A stretch of DNA of 6,893 nt from positions 1 to 6,893 of the forward strand of contig JAFLEG010000239.1 of the NCBI GenBank assembly GCA_017302195.1. The letters are read 5' to 3'. Every line of letters begins with the position of its first letter. Positions within the stretch are counted from its first letter, which is position 1. Position numbers and translations under genes: made by a program. Source of the DNA: Verrucomicrobiota bacterium (GTDB lineage: Bacteria; Verrucomicrobiota; Verrucomicrobiia; Limisphaerales; UBA9464). Shown here piece after piece: positions 6,136 through 6,893 of the stretch. The notes under the pieces were generated by a model, which saw only the letters and a program-made list of their open reading frames with translations, was not told where the DNA came from and did not search any database.

Positions 6136-6825
6136 ATGTACGAGATCTCCGGGTTGTTTGACCTCGCCCAGACGGAGCACGCCGCGATCTTTGAAGGCTG
6201 CACCTATCCCTGGGAAGTACTGGCCCGGTTGGGCGAGTATGTGCGGACGCAGGTGCGTCCGACCCAGCAGCACCGGACGATCGGGGCCGCACACATCGGG
6301 GAAAACGTGCAAATTGGGGAGGGCACGGTATTGGAACCGGGAGTCATGATCGTGGGTCCGGCGATCATCGGGAAGAACTGCATCCTCCGGCACAATGCCT
6401 ACCTCCGGGAGAACTGCCTCATCGGGGACCGGTGTGTGATTGGCAACTCCTGCGAGGTGAAGAATTCCATGCTCTTCAACGGCGCCCAGGTGCCCCACTT
6501 CAACTACGTCGGCGACTGTGTGCTGGGCCACAAGGCCCACCTGGGTGCCGGGGCCGCTCTCTCCAACCTCAAACTCGATGGCTCCACGGTTTGGGTGGAG
6601 GGGGAGAACGGGCAGCCGATGGACACCGGACTCCGGAAGTTCGGGGCGCTGCTGGGCGACCACACCGACATCGGGTGCAATGCGGTGCTCAACCCCGGAT
6701 CGGTGATCGGACGTCACTCGATGGTGTACCCGAACCTGTCCTGGCGCGGCTTTCTGCCGGCCAACATGATTGCCAAGCACAAGGCGAAGCCCGACGTGGT
6801 GGTTCTGCGCCCCCGCGAGCACTGA
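6136..6825 (+). CDS. GlmU-like left-handed beta-helix acetyltransferase (LbH), stand-alone
   Basis: The protein is 229 residues from the ATG at 6136. After an N-terminal cap (1-48, with FDLAQTEHAAIFEGCTYPWE) comes a left-handed beta helix of hexapeptide repeats: IGENVQIGEGTVLEPGV, IIGKNCILRHNAYL, LIGDRCVIGNSCEV and further coils to about 200. The segment EVKNSMLFNGAQVPHFNYVGD resembles the acetyltransferase site of GlmU (EVKKxxLGxGSKxGHLTYLGD); Lys109, His121 and Tyr124 fall at the spacing of E. coli GlmU Lys351, His363 and Tyr366. The N-terminal uridylyltransferase domain of GlmU is absent. The most likely role is N-acetylation of an amino-sugar phosphate or a related sugar-nucleotide step for the cell envelope. 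The frame is open to an ATG at 6055, but those 27 extra residues are Arg-rich repeat translation and the cap starts naturally at MYEISGLFDL. No Shine-Dalgarno is visible. It is divergent from the exporter unit and probably unrelated to it. Confidence 0.85.
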   Translation: MYEISGLFDLAQTEHAAIFEGCTYPWEVLARLGEYVRTQVRPTQQHRTIGAAHIGENVQIGEGTVLEPGVMIVGPAIIGKNCILRHNAYLRENCLIGDRCVIGNSCEVKNSMLFNGAQVPHFNYVGDCVLGHKAHLGAGAALSNLKLDGSTVWVEGENGQPMDTGLRKFGALLGDHTDIGCNAVLNPGSVIGRHSMVYPNLSWRGFLPANMIAKHKAKPDVVVLRPREH

Positions 6826-6893
6826 GTGTCGTCCCCCACGCTTCGTGATGTTCCCCCAGGCGCGACGACGGCCGTTCGCGATCCCCCGGCTGC

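Noticed and set aside
6019..6822. Minus-strand open frame of 267 codons opposite the beta-helix gene
   Set aside because: It mirrors the hexapeptide gene and continues into repeat-rich intergenic DNA; no signal or domain supports it.
6828..6869. Possible terminator after the beta-helix gene: a CACG-CTT-CGTG mini-hairpin nested in a GTCGTC/GACGAC pair
   Set aside because: Stems of four and six pairs, a 30-base outer loop and no T-run; not distinguishable from chance.

Overview
The window is GC-rich, almost fully coding bacterial DNA with five protein genes and no RNA gene, CRISPR array or insertion sequence that I can see. GC richness, weak Shine-Dalgarno signals, GGATGAAGG-type purine-rich spacers and a stand-alone left-handed beta-helix protein of a kind I associate with the PVC group make a Verrucomicrobiota-like bacterium the best guess. 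This is an inference from gene style; another GC-rich Gram-negative phylum remains possible. A Gram-negative envelope is implied by the LolA-like and LpxL/HtrB-like proteins.

Layout: (1) positions 1-1209, plus strand, the C-terminal two thirds of an AMP-forming acyl/aryl ligase cut by the left window edge. (2) A convergent 155-base gap with no clear terminator. (3) Positions 5924-1365, minus strand, a three-gene unit. It is transcribed from a very large MMPL/RND exporter fused to an LPLAT acyltransferase, then a LolA-like periplasmic lipid carrier, then a FabZ-like hot-dog dehydratase whose ATG overlaps the LolA stop. (4) Positions 5925-6135, a divergent intergenic region with purine-rich and GGTTGC-type repeats. 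(5) Positions 6136-6825, plus strand, a GlmU-like left-handed beta-helix acyltransferase, probably a housekeeping neighbour outside the cluster.

AMP-ligase, FabZ-like dehydratase, LolA-like carrier, MMPL exporter and LPLAT acyltransferase together are the accessory set known from aryl polyene and flexirubin (resorcinol-polyene) pigment clusters. My reading is that the window holds one flank of such a type II polyketide/fatty-acid-like cluster. In this model the ligase activates an aryl or acyl starter, the dehydratase makes the double bonds, the LPLAT esterifies the polyene to a lipid or sugar, and MMPL plus LolA move it to the outer membrane. Ketosynthases, ketoreductase and acyl carrier proteins are not in the window and would be expected to the left of position 1. 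The most notable object is the single-chain exporter-acyltransferase, flanked by same-orientation purine-rich repeats.
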